This document shows, piece after piece, positions 1-9,810 of a stretch of DNA of 64,000 nucleotides. A program made the translations under genes and the position numbers. The notes under the pieces were generated by a model. That model was not told the DNA's origin, did not search any database, and saw only the letters and a list, made by a program, of their open reading frames with translations. The stretch lies in NCBI GenBank assembly GCA_028033615.1, contig JAOFDG010000001.1:22436-86435 (forward strand). Direction: 5' to 3'. This DNA is from Verrucomicrobiales bacterium (GTDB lineage: Bacteria > Verrucomicrobiota > Verrucomicrobiia > Verrucomicrobiales > DEV007). The number at the start of each line of letters is the position of its first letter. Position 1 is the stretch's first letter.

Positions 1-676
1 TATTGAGCTCTGTAGGGGAGTTACTGATTTAGGAAATCGTGTTCTCGTGACTACTCTAACAAAAAAAACTGCGGAGGATCTTACAGACTATTTAAGAGAT
101 TTAGATTTTAAGGTTAGATATCTTCATAGTGACATAGGAGCCATCGAAAGAGTAGAAATTTTAAGATCATTGAGGGCGGGTGAATTTGATATTCTTGTTG
201 GAATTAACCTTTTGAGAGAAGGCTTGGATCTACCAGAAGTATCTTTAGTATGTATACTGGATGCAGATAAGGAGGGCTACCTAAGGAGTGAAACATCACT
301 TATTCAGACTGCTGGAAGAGCTGCAAGGCACGTCGATGGCAAAGTTATTCTTTTTTGTGATGACTTCACAAAGAGTATAGAAGGTTTAGTCAATATTACT
401 GAGTACAGGAGAAGAAGGCAGATAGAATATAACGAAAAGCATGGTGTTATTCCTGAGAGTGTGAAACGCGCAGATCAAGAGTCGCTTCATATGCATCGCG
501 AAGATAACCAGGTCTCAAAAAATATTGTCTCAGATAATGATGGAGACCTTGATGTGCTTCAGGTTATCGGTGAACTAAAGGAAGAAATGCAGGAGGCTTC
601 ATCTAAATTAGAATTCGAAAAAGCGGCTCTAATAAGGGACCAAATTGAAGAATTAAAGAAATTATCAAATAAATAG
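1..676 (+). CDS. uvrB: UvrABC excision nuclease subunit B, C-terminal part (5' end outside window)
   Basis: This is the helicase subunit of nucleotide excision repair, which loads on damaged DNA from UvrA and recruits UvrC. The reading frame is open from base 2; the ORF track starts at an internal GTG, but codons before it (RGVTDLGNRVLVTT) continue the family pattern. Visible are the helicase C-terminal segment (VTTLTKKTAEDLTDYL, GINLLREGLDLPEV, QTAGRAARH) and a UVR motif at the extreme C-terminus (FEKAALIRDQIEEL), which binds UvrC. About 225 codons are present, so the first two thirds of the protein lie upstream. Identification is firm. Confidence 0.97.
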   Translation, partial: IELCRGVTDLGNRVLVTTLTKKTAEDLTDYLRDLDFKVRYLHSDIGAIERVEILRSLRAGEFDILVGINLLREGLDLPEVSLVCILDADKEGYLRSETSLIQTAGRAARHVDGKVILFCDDFTKSIEGLVNITEYRRRRQIEYNEKHGVIPESVKRADQESLHMHREDNQVSKNIVSDNDGDLDVLQVIGELKEEMQEASSKLEFEKAALIRDQIEELKKLSNK

Positions 677-736
677 ATTTACTATTAGTCTATTATCTTT
701 GTTGGAAGAGTTGACACTTAGTAGTAAATTGTTTTT

Positions 737-1798
737 ATGGTCAGAAAATATTTAAGTTTCTTTATTGCGTGGTCCTTTCTGACGTTAGTCGCCTTATCAG
801 AAGTTAAATTTTTCAGAGGGGCTTGTGATGCTTCAGCGGCGTTAGCGTTGGATTCTGATGCAATATTAGTGGCAGATGATGAGGATAATATTCTAAGAAT
901 ATATTCATACGATGATCCAGGTCTTCCAATTTCAAGTTTTTCTCTTGATGATTTTCTTGGAGTTGTTGATTCATCTCATCCAGAATCAGACATTGAGGCA
1001 TGCACTCGGGTTGGAGATATTATTTATTGGATCACTTCCCACGGTCGAAGTAAAAAAGGCAAATGGAGAAACAGTAGATATAGATTATTTGCTACAGAAA
1101 TTTTTAAAATAGATGGAATCTACAAATTAAAGCCTAAGGGAAAACCCTGTCTAAACCTTATTGATTCATTACTGCAATTAGATGAATTAAAATTACAAAA
1201 AAATATTGGAGCAGTAGGAAAAAATTCAGGAACAAAATTAGCACCCAAAGAATACGGATTAAATATTGAGGGTATGACGATAAGCGCTGATGGAAAGGAT
1301 CTATATATAGGTATGAGAAACCCAGTCCCAGGAAACCGCGCCATTCTCATTCCTTTGAAAAATATAGATGATGTTATACTAAGAGAATCTGATCCCAAAC
1401 TGGGTACTCCTATTTATTTAAACTTGGCTAATAGAGGGATTCGATCCATAGAGTATTCAAGTGCCCATCAAATGTATTTTATAATAGCTGGATCAATCTC
1501 TGGAGAAGGTAATTCGTCGATTTACTCTTGGAGTGGAAGTATAAAAACGAATCCTAAGACTATAATGACATTTTCAAAGCTAAACCCAGAGGCGATTGCT
1601 CCAATTAAAGATTCAAAGCAGTTATACGTTTTGAGCGATGATGGAAATGTTAAGCACCAGGTAAAGTCTAATGAGACTAACGATAAATTAATTGATGGAG
1701 CCAGTTCCTGTAAGTCTTTAAAAGATTATAATAAGAAAAGATTTAGAGTTATTAGCTTAAATCCAAAAAAAATTCCTAATAAAAGTGGTGATTTTTAA
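737..1798 (+). CDS. DUF3616-type secreted protein
   Basis: A 353-residue protein with an N-terminal hydrophobic signal-like segment (LSFFIAWSFLTLVALS). The block GACDASAALALDSDAILVAD, followed by DDEDNILRIY and later SDIEACTRVGDIIYWITSHG, matches the DUF3616 pattern as I remember it from Planctomycetes and Verrucomicrobia; these proteins are predicted to fold as beta-propellers. No catalytic function is known to me. It lies 60 bp after uvrB on the same strand and may be read from its own promoter. The family call is from memory of motifs and the function is unknown. Confidence 0.7.
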   Translation: MVRKYLSFFIAWSFLTLVALSEVKFFRGACDASAALALDSDAILVADDEDNILRIYSYDDPGLPISSFSLDDFLGVVDSSHPESDIEACTRVGDIIYWITSHGRSKKGKWRNSRYRLFATEIFKIDGIYKLKPKGKPCLNLIDSLLQLDELKLQKNIGAVGKNSGTKLAPKEYGLNIEGMTISADGKDLYIGMRNPVPGNRAILIPLKNIDDVILRESDPKLGTPIYLNLANRGIRSIEYSSAHQMYFIIAGSISGEGNSSIYSWSGSIKTNPKTIMTFSKLNPEAIAPIKDSKQLYVLSDDGNVKHQVKSNETNDKLIDGASSCKSLKDYNKKRFRVISLNPKKIPNKSGDF

Positions 1799-1851
1799 GT
1801 TATTATTTAAAAGGGATTAGTATTTATAATCCTTGAGAGTAAATTAAAATA

Positions 1852-2991
1852 ATGGATCGAGCTCCAACAAAAAAACTATCTCCACTCAACAAAGTTGATG
1901 CTGGACTGATAGTTGAAAATCATGATTATGACCCAAGTCTAAATGAAGTCATAAACGAAGGAGGGCAAAAGAACTCGAAATTTTTATCTCTTGGAGTTGC
2001 TGTATTACTTCATGTAATCTTGTTTATCATTCTTGCGTTGATAGTCCTTGTTCATTTTGAGGATCAACAAATTGAAATGGTTGTTGAAGCTGGGGCTCAG
2101 AACTCTACACAACAAATTGAAAAAAAATCTTTTGCTAAAAAGGTCACGAATGAAAAGCCGTCTCCACCTTCTAGGCCGATTTCTCCATTAATAACAGCGA
2201 CTAATGCTTCTTCTGTAATATTACCAGACGTGACAGTTCCTACTGAATCACTAGCTTTTGGAAGTGGCTTTGGAGATGGCTTTGGTATTGGTGGTTTTGG
2301 TGATGGAAGGGGCGGAGCCAAATTTTTTGGTACGAGTGGTGGAGGGAATCGAATCATTCTCGTAATTGATACTTCCACTAGTATGAATAATAATTGTGGA
2401 GTCGAAGGTATTGCAGCTTTGAGAAGAGAGATCGTTAAAACGTTGTCTTCTTTATCTCCCAATGTTCGTTTCAGTATTATTTGTTTTGGTAAAGATTGTG
2501 ATGGGTTCGATTCTCAACCCGTTGTTGCTAATGCAAGTAACATTGCTCGTGCAAAAAATTGGATGAAGGCCTATTTTATTAACAAGAAAGGGGGCAGCTC
2601 ATTTGACAGAACCAGAACTTCAGAATGGGGTGCCAAGAGTAAAGATAACAATGGCATTTCATATTTTCCGATTATGCCTGACTCTATTAAGGCACTTGCA
2701 GGCACTAGCGGTGGTTCAAGAATGGATCTCGCCTTGGTAGCGGCATTTCTTCAAAAACCAAGTTCTGTTTTTCTAATCGCTGACGGGGCGCCTGGAACTT
2801 CTAAGGGTGGTCAAAAGTTAGGGAACAGTGCTATCGTAGACCTTATTTTTCAAGAGGCTAAACAGATTTATAGAGGTCAGTTACCTAAGGTCAATTGTAT
2901 CAGTGTAAAAGGCATTGGAGAAGCTATTCTTAAGGATATATCCAAGAGATTTGGAGGTAATTACAAAGCTATTGACCCCTCAAAGATATAA
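1852..2991 (+). CDS. Membrane-anchored VWA-like (MIDAS) protein
   Basis: A 379-residue protein. Residues 1-45 look cytoplasmic, 46-68 form one strong transmembrane helix (GVAVLLHVILFIILALIVLV), and a Pro/Ser then Gly/Phe-rich linker runs to about 165. A von Willebrand A-like domain follows: strand RIILVID, then DTSTSM (Asp173, Ser175, Ser177), the metal-binding MIDAS DxSxS pattern. A later SVFLIADGAPG fits another VWA strand. The N-terminal helix plus linker resembles TonB/TolA-like anchors, so the domain probably sits in the periplasm. The partner is unknown. It is on the same strand as the DUF3616 gene, with a gap of about 50 bp. Confidence 0.65.
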   Translation: MDRAPTKKLSPLNKVDAGLIVENHDYDPSLNEVINEGGQKNSKFLSLGVAVLLHVILFIILALIVLVHFEDQQIEMVVEAGAQNSTQQIEKKSFAKKVTNEKPSPPSRPISPLITATNASSVILPDVTVPTESLAFGSGFGDGFGIGGFGDGRGGAKFFGTSGGGNRIILVIDTSTSMNNNCGVEGIAALRREIVKTLSSLSPNVRFSIICFGKDCDGFDSQPVVANASNIARAKNWMKAYFINKKGGSSFDRTRTSEWGAKSKDNNGISYFPIMPDSIKALAGTSGGSRMDLALVAAFLQKPSSVFLIADGAPGTSKGGQKLGNSAIVDLIFQEAKQIYRGQLPKVNCISVKGIGEAILKDISKRFGGNYKAIDPSKI

Positions 2992-3000
2992 ATTAAAGAA

Positions 3001-4329
3001 CTATTTTGCCGCTAAAGACACCCTGATTAATTCGGTATCATTTCTAATGAAGCATGACTTCATGGCATACGCAGGGTGAGACCAAACGATTTTCCGTTGC
3101 CTCATATCAATACCATTAGGCTCTATCAAATGAGCTCGACTAATCTCGTGATAGCCTTTCGAATCTATTTTTGCTAACGCTAAGTCTCCAGTTTCACTGA
3201 ATAGAAAAAATCTATCCTTATGTGGAGTGACAAAAACTGTTCCCCATCGAGAGGGTCTTTCTAGTCCGACAGGATCGAGTGAATCCCATATTCGTTTACC
3301 ACTTTCGAGATTCAGGCAACGAAACTCACCATAACTACACGCACCATAAATGTGACCTTCAGTTATAACGGCAGTGTTCATGATACCATTGAGGTGCTGA
3401 GTTCTTTTTTCACTTACTTTTTCTGTTTTCCAAATAATTTCTGGTTCCTTATTTGGAATCATTTTCAAAGCCATTGAACCATTGTAGAATGAAGAAAGGA
3501 AAAGAATATTATCTGCTAACTGTGGAGTCGACACGCTTAGTCCATAACGAAGTTGCCACGGAATAGTCCAAATTACTTTACCTGTTCTTGGGTTTAGTGC
3601 ATTCACTGAATCAGGTGTCCATATGATTAGAAATTTTTTGTTGTTATGATTTATAATTACTGGTGGAGCGTACCCAGGCTCCTTCGCAGTCAGGGACCGC
3701 CAGACTTCTTTACCGTTGGATTTATTAAATGCTACTGCGACTGTTCCCTCTCCTCCGGCTAGACATATCAGAAGGTCTTCATATATTAAAGGATTTGATG
3801 AGAAGCCCCAAGTCGGAGTCTTTATATTGAAAGCAGTATTGAAGTCTTTTGACCAAATTTCTTCTCCGTTATCAGTATCTCTACAAAACAGATTTCCCTC
3901 GGATCCAATCGTATAAATGAGATTTTCATTAATGAGAGGTGTTGATCTAGGTCCGGCTGAGTAACTAATTGAGTATGGGCAATCGTATGATTTTTCCCAA
4001 AGGACTTTACCGTTTTTAGCGTCCAAACAAATTAATCTTTCATTGCCTGGAATCGTTACCCTTGAGAAAGGATTCTCAGGAGATTTTGAATCCTTATCCA
4101 TTTGTCTATCCATCACATAGACTTTGCCATTGGCTACGGCAGGTCCTGCGTAACCCCTGCCAATTTTAGTTTTCCAAACAGTATCTAGCCCATCGTCAGG
4201 GAATTTCTCTAGAATACCGTCTTCTCTCCAAACGCCATCTTTGTCTGGTCCGAACCAACCTGGCCAATCATCAGCTTTTATTATTGTTGTTGTAATTAAT
4301 AAGAGAAGAAAAACTTTTTTGTACATCAA
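3001..4329 (-). CDS. PQQ-like beta-propeller secreted protein
   Basis: A 442-residue protein with a signal peptide (KVFLLLLITTTIIKA) followed by WPGWFGPDKDGVW, a start typical of secreted PQQ-repeat proteins in Planctomycetes and Verrucomicrobia. Repeats of the form ANGKVYVMD, DAKNGKVLWEKSY, NPRTGKVIWTIPW and NLESGKRIWDSL are BamB/PQQ blades. It lacks a recognisable enzyme active site, so a binding or scaffold role is as likely as dehydrogenase activity. It converges on the VWA gene with only 9 bp between stop codons and appears to be monocistronic. Confidence 0.8.
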   Translation of the reverse strand: MMYKKVFLLLLITTTIIKADDWPGWFGPDKDGVWREDGILEKFPDDGLDTVWKTKIGRGYAGPAVANGKVYVMDRQMDKDSKSPENPFSRVTIPGNERLICLDAKNGKVLWEKSYDCPYSISYSAGPRSTPLINENLIYTIGSEGNLFCRDTDNGEEIWSKDFNTAFNIKTPTWGFSSNPLIYEDLLICLAGGEGTVAVAFNKSNGKEVWRSLTAKEPGYAPPVIINHNNKKFLIIWTPDSVNALNPRTGKVIWTIPWQLRYGLSVSTPQLADNILFLSSFYNGSMALKMIPNKEPEIIWKTEKVSEKRTQHLNGIMNTAVITEGHIYGACSYGEFRCLNLESGKRIWDSLDPVGLERPSRWGTVFVTPHKDRFFLFSETGDLALAKIDSKGYHEISRAHLIEPNGIDMRQRKIVWSHPAYAMKSCFIRNDTELIRVSLAAK

Positions 4330-4405
4330 TTTTAGCTAGTTGTTTGAAGGTATTATCAATTAATAAGCTTCTTCCATATTAATAATAATGCTAACATAAA
4401 TGTAG

Positions 4406-4753
4406 ATGAAAAAGTGGCATTTGTTTGCGTGTGTTCCTTACGCTTTTGCTATTATTCTTTTTTATTCAGTTGCAGTTCACATGTACTATACACTCGAGGG
4501 TTGGCCAACTTCTATTGGTACTAGAGGTTTTCCTGAGCCATTACTTATTCATGTGAATATTCAAGGATGGTATCTCTCCATACTTGGTTTTTTTACTGTT
4601 TTTGTTTCTCCAGTGATTATTCTAATTTGCTTTATTGTGCCAAAATTACGGCACTTAAGTATCTATTTTTTATTTCAGATTATTGGTCTAGTGATTTTCC
4701 TTGCGCAGATGTTTTTTGCTCCTGATGCCTATGTTAATTGGTTTTGGGATTGA
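4406..4753 (+). CDS. Small polytopic membrane protein of unknown function
   Basis: A 115-residue protein with three hydrophobic helices (about 7-28, 50-75 and 82-103) and short loops. I recognise no family. The ATG at 4406 begins directly at the first helix. It stands alone between the divergent PQQ gene and the ATP-grasp cluster, about 145 bp before the latter, so functional linkage is uncertain. Hydrophobicity and open length support it being real; nothing more can be said. Confidence 0.55.
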   Translation: MKKWHLFACVPYAFAIILFYSVAVHMYYTLEGWPTSIGTRGFPEPLLIHVNIQGWYLSILGFFTVFVSPVIILICFIVPKLRHLSIYFLFQIIGLVIFLAQMFFAPDAYVNWFWD

Positions 4754-4897
4754 GTAAAATGAAGGTTTTAAATTGATAACTATATTAGGAAAACATAATT
4801 TTCTAACACTGTTTGGCATAGCAATAGCTCCTATGTAGTTGCGTAAAAATTATTTTACAAAGCTACCATTTTTTTAATTTCAGTATTCTGAACCATC

Positions 4898-6340
4898 ATG
4901 TTTGATAAATATCACACAGACAATTTCTTTGATGAGATGTTTATCAACAACGAAGAAAATCTTCGAACAAGGAATCACTATGGTTTAGTTCAGGATATAT
5001 TTAGCTCTTTTTCGGGTAAAGACTTTAAGGCAAAACAGCATTCAATTAATAGAGCTTTTGTAGAGCATGGAGTAACTTTTACCGTTTACAGTGATCACCA
5101 AGGAACAGAAAAAATTTTTCCTTTTGATCCTTTTCCCCGTGTTGTTCCTTTTAATGAATGGGAAAAAGTAGAGCACGGATTAATTCAGAGAGTTACTGCA
5201 CTTAACTTATTTCTTCATGATATTTACCATGATGCTCAAATTGTTAGTGATGGAGTTATTCCCGAGCACGTAGTCAAGTCTGCAGAGCACTATAGGCCTG
5301 CATTAAAAGGTTTAGACGTGCCAGAAAATATTTATATCCATATATGCGGATCTGATCTTATTAGAGATCATAATGGTGACTATATTGTGCTAGAAGATAA
5401 TTTACGATGTCCTTCTGGTGTTTCTTATGTTCTTGAGAATAGGGAAGTCATGAAACGTTCTTTTCCTAATCTCTACAGGGATATGAATGTTAGACCTGTT
5501 AACCATTATCCTCAAATGTTACACGATGCCCTAAAATTTGTGGCTCCAGTTCGTAAATCTGACCCTATTTGTGTTTTGCTTAGTCCCGGTGTTTATAATA
5601 GTGCTTATTTTGAGCATACTTTTTTGGCTCAAGAGATGGGAATTGAAATTGTAGAGGGTCGTGACCTCATCGTTATAGATAATATCGTATACTTGAGAAC
5701 AACAACTGGCTTAGTTCAAGTTGATGTCATCTATAGACGTATTGATGACGATTTTATAGATCCAACGGTTTTTAAAGAAGATTCAATGCTCGGTGTGCCG
5801 GGTCTTGTCGGAGCCTGCGAGAGAGGAAACGTTACACTAGCCAATGCTCTAGGAGCGGGGGTAGCTGATGACAAAGTAGTCTATGCCTTTGTCCCTAAAA
5901 TGATCGAATATTATCTTTCGCAAAAACCCATATTAAAAAATGTCCCGACTTTTTTAACCTACGATGATGATGAACGAAATCATGTCCTTAATAATCTTGA
6001 GTCATTAGTTGTTAAAGCAGCGAATGAGTCAGGAGGTTATGGAATGCTAATGGGCCCAACTTCAACAAAAAAAGAAAGAGAAAACTTTAGTAAAAAAATT
6101 AATGAGAATCCTCGTAATTATGTTGCTCAGCCCGTAATTTCTTTATCAAGGCATCCTACGATTTGTGATGGCATTTGTGAGGGGCGGCACATTGATCTGA
6201 GGCCCTTCGTCATTTATGGCGAAACAGTTGAAGTTCTTCCTGGTGGATTAACGAGAGTCGCTCTTAATAAGGGATCTTTAGTGGTTAATTCATCTCAGGG
6301 TGGCGGGAGTAAGGATACTTGGGTACTCCGCTCAAATTAA
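4898..6340 (+). CDS. Circularly permuted ATP-grasp protein (CP_ATPgrasp type)
   Basis: A 480-residue protein of the DUF404/circularly permuted ATP-grasp family. Visible blocks include DHQGTEKIFPFDPFPRVVP, YIVLEDNLRCPSGVSYVLEN, VKAANESGGYGMLMGP and CEGRHIDLRPFVIYG. ATP-grasp enzymes of this group are predicted to form amide-like bonds and occur with alpha-E and transglutaminase-like proteins in a conserved peptide or amide-modification cluster. The two genes that follow are those partners, on the same strand and closely spaced. The substrate is unknown. The family assignment is strong; the biochemical role is prediction. Confidence 0.9.
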   Translation: MFDKYHTDNFFDEMFINNEENLRTRNHYGLVQDIFSSFSGKDFKAKQHSINRAFVEHGVTFTVYSDHQGTEKIFPFDPFPRVVPFNEWEKVEHGLIQRVTALNLFLHDIYHDAQIVSDGVIPEHVVKSAEHYRPALKGLDVPENIYIHICGSDLIRDHNGDYIVLEDNLRCPSGVSYVLENREVMKRSFPNLYRDMNVRPVNHYPQMLHDALKFVAPVRKSDPICVLLSPGVYNSAYFEHTFLAQEMGIEIVEGRDLIVIDNIVYLRTTTGLVQVDVIYRRIDDDFIDPTVFKEDSMLGVPGLVGACERGNVTLANALGAGVADDKVVYAFVPKMIEYYLSQKPILKNVPTFLTYDDDERNHVLNNLESLVVKAANESGGYGMLMGPTSTKKERENFSKKINENPRNYVAQPVISLSRHPTICDGICEGRHIDLRPFVIYGETVEVLPGGLTRVALNKGSLVVNSSQGGGSKDTWVLRSN

Positions 6341-6359
6341 ATCTTTTAAGATCAAATTA

Positions 6360-7373
6360 ATGCTATCCAGATCTGCAGATAACCTTTATTGGATGTCCAG
6401 ATACATTGAAAGGGCTGAAAATATTGCTAGAATATTGGAAACTAGTTCTCAATTTCTTTTGGATCTTGGACAAGGATCTAGGCAAATGGATAATTCAGGT
6501 TGGAGGCCAATCCTTGAAGTTTTATGTGTTGATGAAGACTTTGATAGAATAAAGAAGCAGGATCCGGAGCTAGGAATTCTCCAATTTCTTTCTATTTCTA
6601 AGTTTAATTCGGACAGTATTATTCAGTGCATCGCTTTGGCAAGAGAGAATGCTAGAATGGTTAGAGATAAAATTTCTGAGGAGATGTGGCGCGAACTAAA
6701 TCGCATACACTTATTTCTAAAAAGTGAATCAGCAAAGACAGAATGGGAGTTTTCCCAACATGAGTTTTTTAATCGGATTATCAGATTTTCATTACTATTC
6801 CAAGGTTTAGTACAATCTACTATTGCGCATAATGAAGGATATTTATTTATTCAATTAGGAAAGTATTTAGAGAGAGCTGACAAGACAACCCGCATAGTAG
6901 ACATTCCTTCTCTATATGAAAAAAAATCTCTATCTGTCTCACCTTGGCCTACCGTATTAAAATCATGTAGCGCCAGAGCTACATACCTTACTTCTATAGG
7001 AACAACTATTACAGAGAAAGAGAGTATATCTTTACTTCTCTTTGACGGAAACTTTCCAAGGTCGTTACGATTTTGTTTGAATGAGGTTGATTCTATAATG
7101 CATAAGATTTCACAAACCCCACGGGGAAATTTTAGTAATGAAGCTGAGAGAATAACGGGAGCTGTGTTAGCGAGCATAGATTTTAACGGCAAAACTGATA
7201 TCGAGCTTCTCGGACTTCATGATTATCTGGACCATATTCAGGATAAGATTAATAGCATTGGGGAACAAATTTTTGATCATTATATTTTGTTACCCACTTC
7301 AACCATTGAAGCCCCTGAATTACCTAATCCTGTCATTCAAGATTATCAGCAGCAACAACAGCAACAACAATAG
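6360..7373 (+). CDS. Alpha-E domain protein (DUF403)
   Basis: Alpha-helical protein of the alpha-E family that accompanies circularly permuted ATP-grasp proteins. The ORF track starts at 6300, but the family N-terminus (MLSRSADNLYWMSRYIERAENIAR) begins at the ATG at 6360, 20 bp after the previous stop, so I choose that start. The protein then has 337 residues. Further family motifs are ARENARMVRDKISEEMW and LGKYLERADKTTRI. The C-terminus ends in a run of eight glutamines encoded by mixed CAG/CAA codons, which is unusual and probably disordered. It is translated with its neighbours. Confidence 0.9.
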   Translation: MLSRSADNLYWMSRYIERAENIARILETSSQFLLDLGQGSRQMDNSGWRPILEVLCVDEDFDRIKKQDPELGILQFLSISKFNSDSIIQCIALARENARMVRDKISEEMWRELNRIHLFLKSESAKTEWEFSQHEFFNRIIRFSLLFQGLVQSTIAHNEGYLFIQLGKYLERADKTTRIVDIPSLYEKKSLSVSPWPTVLKSCSARATYLTSIGTTITEKESISLLLFDGNFPRSLRFCLNEVDSIMHKISQTPRGNFSNEAERITGAVLASIDFNGKTDIELLGLHDYLDHIQDKINSIGEQIFDHYILLPTSTIEAPELPNPVIQDYQQQQQQQQ

Positions 7374-7391
7374 ACAGTTCATTTAATACTA

Positions 7392-8339
7392 GTGAAAAAA
7401 CAAATAAACACACCAGTGACTGAAGAGATAAATATTAACTTGGATAGCAGTTCTGAAACTATTCAGAATATCTCGAAGTATTCAATTATACACAAGACTA
7501 CTTTTTCTTATAGTGAAGAGGCTAGGGAAAATGTTAATCAGGTCAGATTAAAACCATTAAATGGTTATTATCAAAATTTAGATTTCTATCTTCTGACTGT
7601 TTTGCCAGCAACTAAGCTTACGGAGTACCCAGATTTATTTGGTAATTCGGTACATTATTTTGAGGTAAATAGTCCCCATAAAAAACTTCAAATAGAGTCC
7701 CGTTCGACTGTATCTATTGAGGCCGTGGTAGATTATAAAAATTTACCCTATGGTTCAAAGCACGATGATTTACTTGGACTAATAGAAAGAGATGATTGCT
7801 ACGAATTTTTAAATGGTAGCACTTATGTAAACTGGCCCATATCTCTTTGGAAGGAAGCACTAGATGTCAAAGACAACTCTGAGGATGTTTTTCAAACTTG
7901 CTACTCCTTAATGACCTTTGTTTATAATGTTTGTTTTTATTGTACAGAATCAACCACAGCAGAAACGACAGCCTATGAAGTATTTAACGACAAAAGAGGA
8001 GTCTGCCAAGACTTTGCTCACTTATTGATAGCCTATTGTAGAAGTATAAAGATTCCGGCGAGATATGTTTCTGGCTATATTTGGGATCCTTCTGGTGGTA
8101 GCGGAGAAAATGCGATGATAGGCTCACAGGCTTCTCATGCATGGGTAGAAGTTTATGTTCCAAATGCTGGATGGATTGGACTGGATCCAACTAATAATAA
8201 AATTGTTAATGAGCAGTACATCAAAATTGCGATAGGTAAAGACTATGATGATGTGGCTCCTATACGTGGAACTTTTTACGGTGGAGGTCAGCGTAGTAAA
8301 ATGGAGGTCAAAGTAAATGTAAGTAAATTTACGAAATAA
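7392..8339 (+). CDS. Transglutaminase-like cysteine peptidase/amidase
   Basis: A 315-residue protein with a bacterial transglutaminase-like N-terminal beta domain (about 30-110) and a transglutaminase core. The catalytic triad is visible as Cys205 (RGVCQDFAH), His249 (SHAWVEVYV) and Asp265 (GLDPTNN). It starts at GTG 7392, 18 bp after the alpha-E stop, and completes the three-gene ATP-grasp/alpha-E/transglutaminase cluster. Family knowledge suggests that the cluster makes and trims an amide-linked product. No signal peptide is seen, so the enzyme is probably cytoplasmic. Confidence 0.9.
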   Translation: MKKQINTPVTEEININLDSSSETIQNISKYSIIHKTTFSYSEEARENVNQVRLKPLNGYYQNLDFYLLTVLPATKLTEYPDLFGNSVHYFEVNSPHKKLQIESRSTVSIEAVVDYKNLPYGSKHDDLLGLIERDDCYEFLNGSTYVNWPISLWKEALDVKDNSEDVFQTCYSLMTFVYNVCFYCTESTTAETTAYEVFNDKRGVCQDFAHLLIAYCRSIKIPARYVSGYIWDPSGGSGENAMIGSQASHAWVEVYVPNAGWIGLDPTNNKIVNEQYIKIAIGKDYDDVAPIRGTFYGGGQRSKMEVKVNVSKFTK

Positions 8340-8350
8340 TACTTTTGCTT

Positions 8351-9805
8351 TTATGCAACAATATCATTAATGACGTTGCCCGAAACATCAGTCAGTCTGA
8401 AGCGTCGACCACTATGAAGGTAAGTGAGTTTTTTGTGCTCCATACCTAAAAGGTGAAGAATAGTCGCATGAATGTCATGGATCTCAACCTTATCCACTGC
8501 TGCTTTGTGACCTATTTCATCTGTTTCACCATATGAAGTGCCTCCCTTAGATCCTCCACCTGCAAACCAATAGCAACCGGCATGAGGGTTATGATCTCTT
8601 CCAGTAGGTTTGCCACCTGAAAGTTGTGAGACTGGAAGTCTGCCAAATTCACCACCCCAAATAACTAAAGTATCTTTCAGTAGACCACGTTGTTCGAGGT
8701 CAGAAAGAAGACCTGCAATTGGCTGATCAGTTTCACCTGCAAATTGTGAATGGTTCTTCTTAATATCTCCATGGCCGTCCCAACTTCTTTGATTCTCCAT
8801 GCCGCCAGAATAAATCTGCACGAATCGAACTCCACGTTCAACCATTCGCCTAGCCATTAGGCATTGCCTTGCAAAGTGAGAGCATCTCTTTTCATTTAGA
8901 CCGTATAAATTTTTGATATGCTCGGGTTCACTATCAACTTCAAAGCATTCTGGTGCCTCTTGTTGCATCCTATAAGCAAGTTCAAAACTTCTTATTCTAG
9001 CTGTGAGTTCTTTATCCTCTGGATATTTTTTTTGATGTTCGTTATTTAATTTCCCAATCAGATCAAGTTGAGCTCTTTGCTGCTGATCACTTAACTCACC
9101 TATTCTCCTCAAATTTGGTATAGGTTCACCTTTTGATCTTACCCAAGTGCCCTGATAAGCTCCTGGAAGAAAGCCGCTACTCCAATTAGCAGCATGACCT
9201 TTTGGTAGGCCTCTGTTTAGAGGATCTGACATCACTACGAATGCTGGAAGATTTTCATTTTCGGATCCGAGGCCATAAGTTACCCAACTGCCAACGCATG
9301 GGTGACTCATTCTTGTAACGCCCGTATTGGCCATAAAAAGAGCAGGGCTATGGTTGTTAGATTGCGTATGAAATGACTTTATGAATGCCATTTTATCAAC
9401 GTGTTTTGAAAGGTTAGGAAACAAAGAAGATGCCCACATGCCACTTTGTCCGTGCTGTTTAAATTCAAATGGAGACTTCAGTAGTGGTCCTACAGCATTA
9501 TCAAAGAATCCAGTTGTCTTATCGAATCCATCGAGTTTCTGTCCGTCTGCTTTTACTAGCCCGGGCTTATAATCCCAAGTGTCTACATGGCTTGGTCCTC
9601 CGTTGATGAAAAGCCATATTACGTTTTTAGCTTTAGCCTTGTGGTGAGGTTTTTTCGAGGCTAATGGGTTAATAGAATTATTTTGTGAGCCGATTGAATT
9701 CTGATTGAGCAGAGAATTTAATGCCAGCATACCTATGCCTCCTCCTGCACGTTGCAAGAGTGCTCGACGGGTTGAAACGTTTTGTATTCTTCCGCAGTGA
9801 TTCAT
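8351..9805 (-). CDS. DUF1501 secreted protein (sulfatase-like fold), Tat leader
   Basis: A 484-residue protein of the DUF1501 family, distantly related to the alkaline phosphatase/sulfatase superfamily. It begins with a Tat-like leader (RRALLQRAGGGIGMLAL) and shows the family landmarks WLFINGGPSHVDTWDYKPG and VIWGGEFGRLPVS. It starts 5 bp after the stop of the PSD1 gene, which indicates co-transcription. DUF1501 and PSD1 proteins are typical partners in Planctomycetes and Verrucomicrobia, but their biochemical role is not established. With the upstream sialidase-like gene, a surface or polysaccharide role is a guess. Confidence 0.92.
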   Translation of the reverse strand: MNHCGRIQNVSTRRALLQRAGGGIGMLALNSLLNQNSIGSQNNSINPLASKKPHHKAKAKNVIWLFINGGPSHVDTWDYKPGLVKADGQKLDGFDKTTGFFDNAVGPLLKSPFEFKQHGQSGMWASSLFPNLSKHVDKMAFIKSFHTQSNNHSPALFMANTGVTRMSHPCVGSWVTYGLGSENENLPAFVVMSDPLNRGLPKGHAANWSSGFLPGAYQGTWVRSKGEPIPNLRRIGELSDQQQRAQLDLIGKLNNEHQKKYPEDKELTARIRSFELAYRMQQEAPECFEVDSEPEHIKNLYGLNEKRCSHFARQCLMARRMVERGVRFVQIYSGGMENQRSWDGHGDIKKNHSQFAGETDQPIAGLLSDLEQRGLLKDTLVIWGGEFGRLPVSQLSGGKPTGRDHNPHAGCYWFAGGGSKGGTSYGETDEIGHKAAVDKVEIHDIHATILHLLGMEHKKLTYLHSGRRFRLTDVSGNVINDIVA

Positions 9806-9810
9806 AATTT

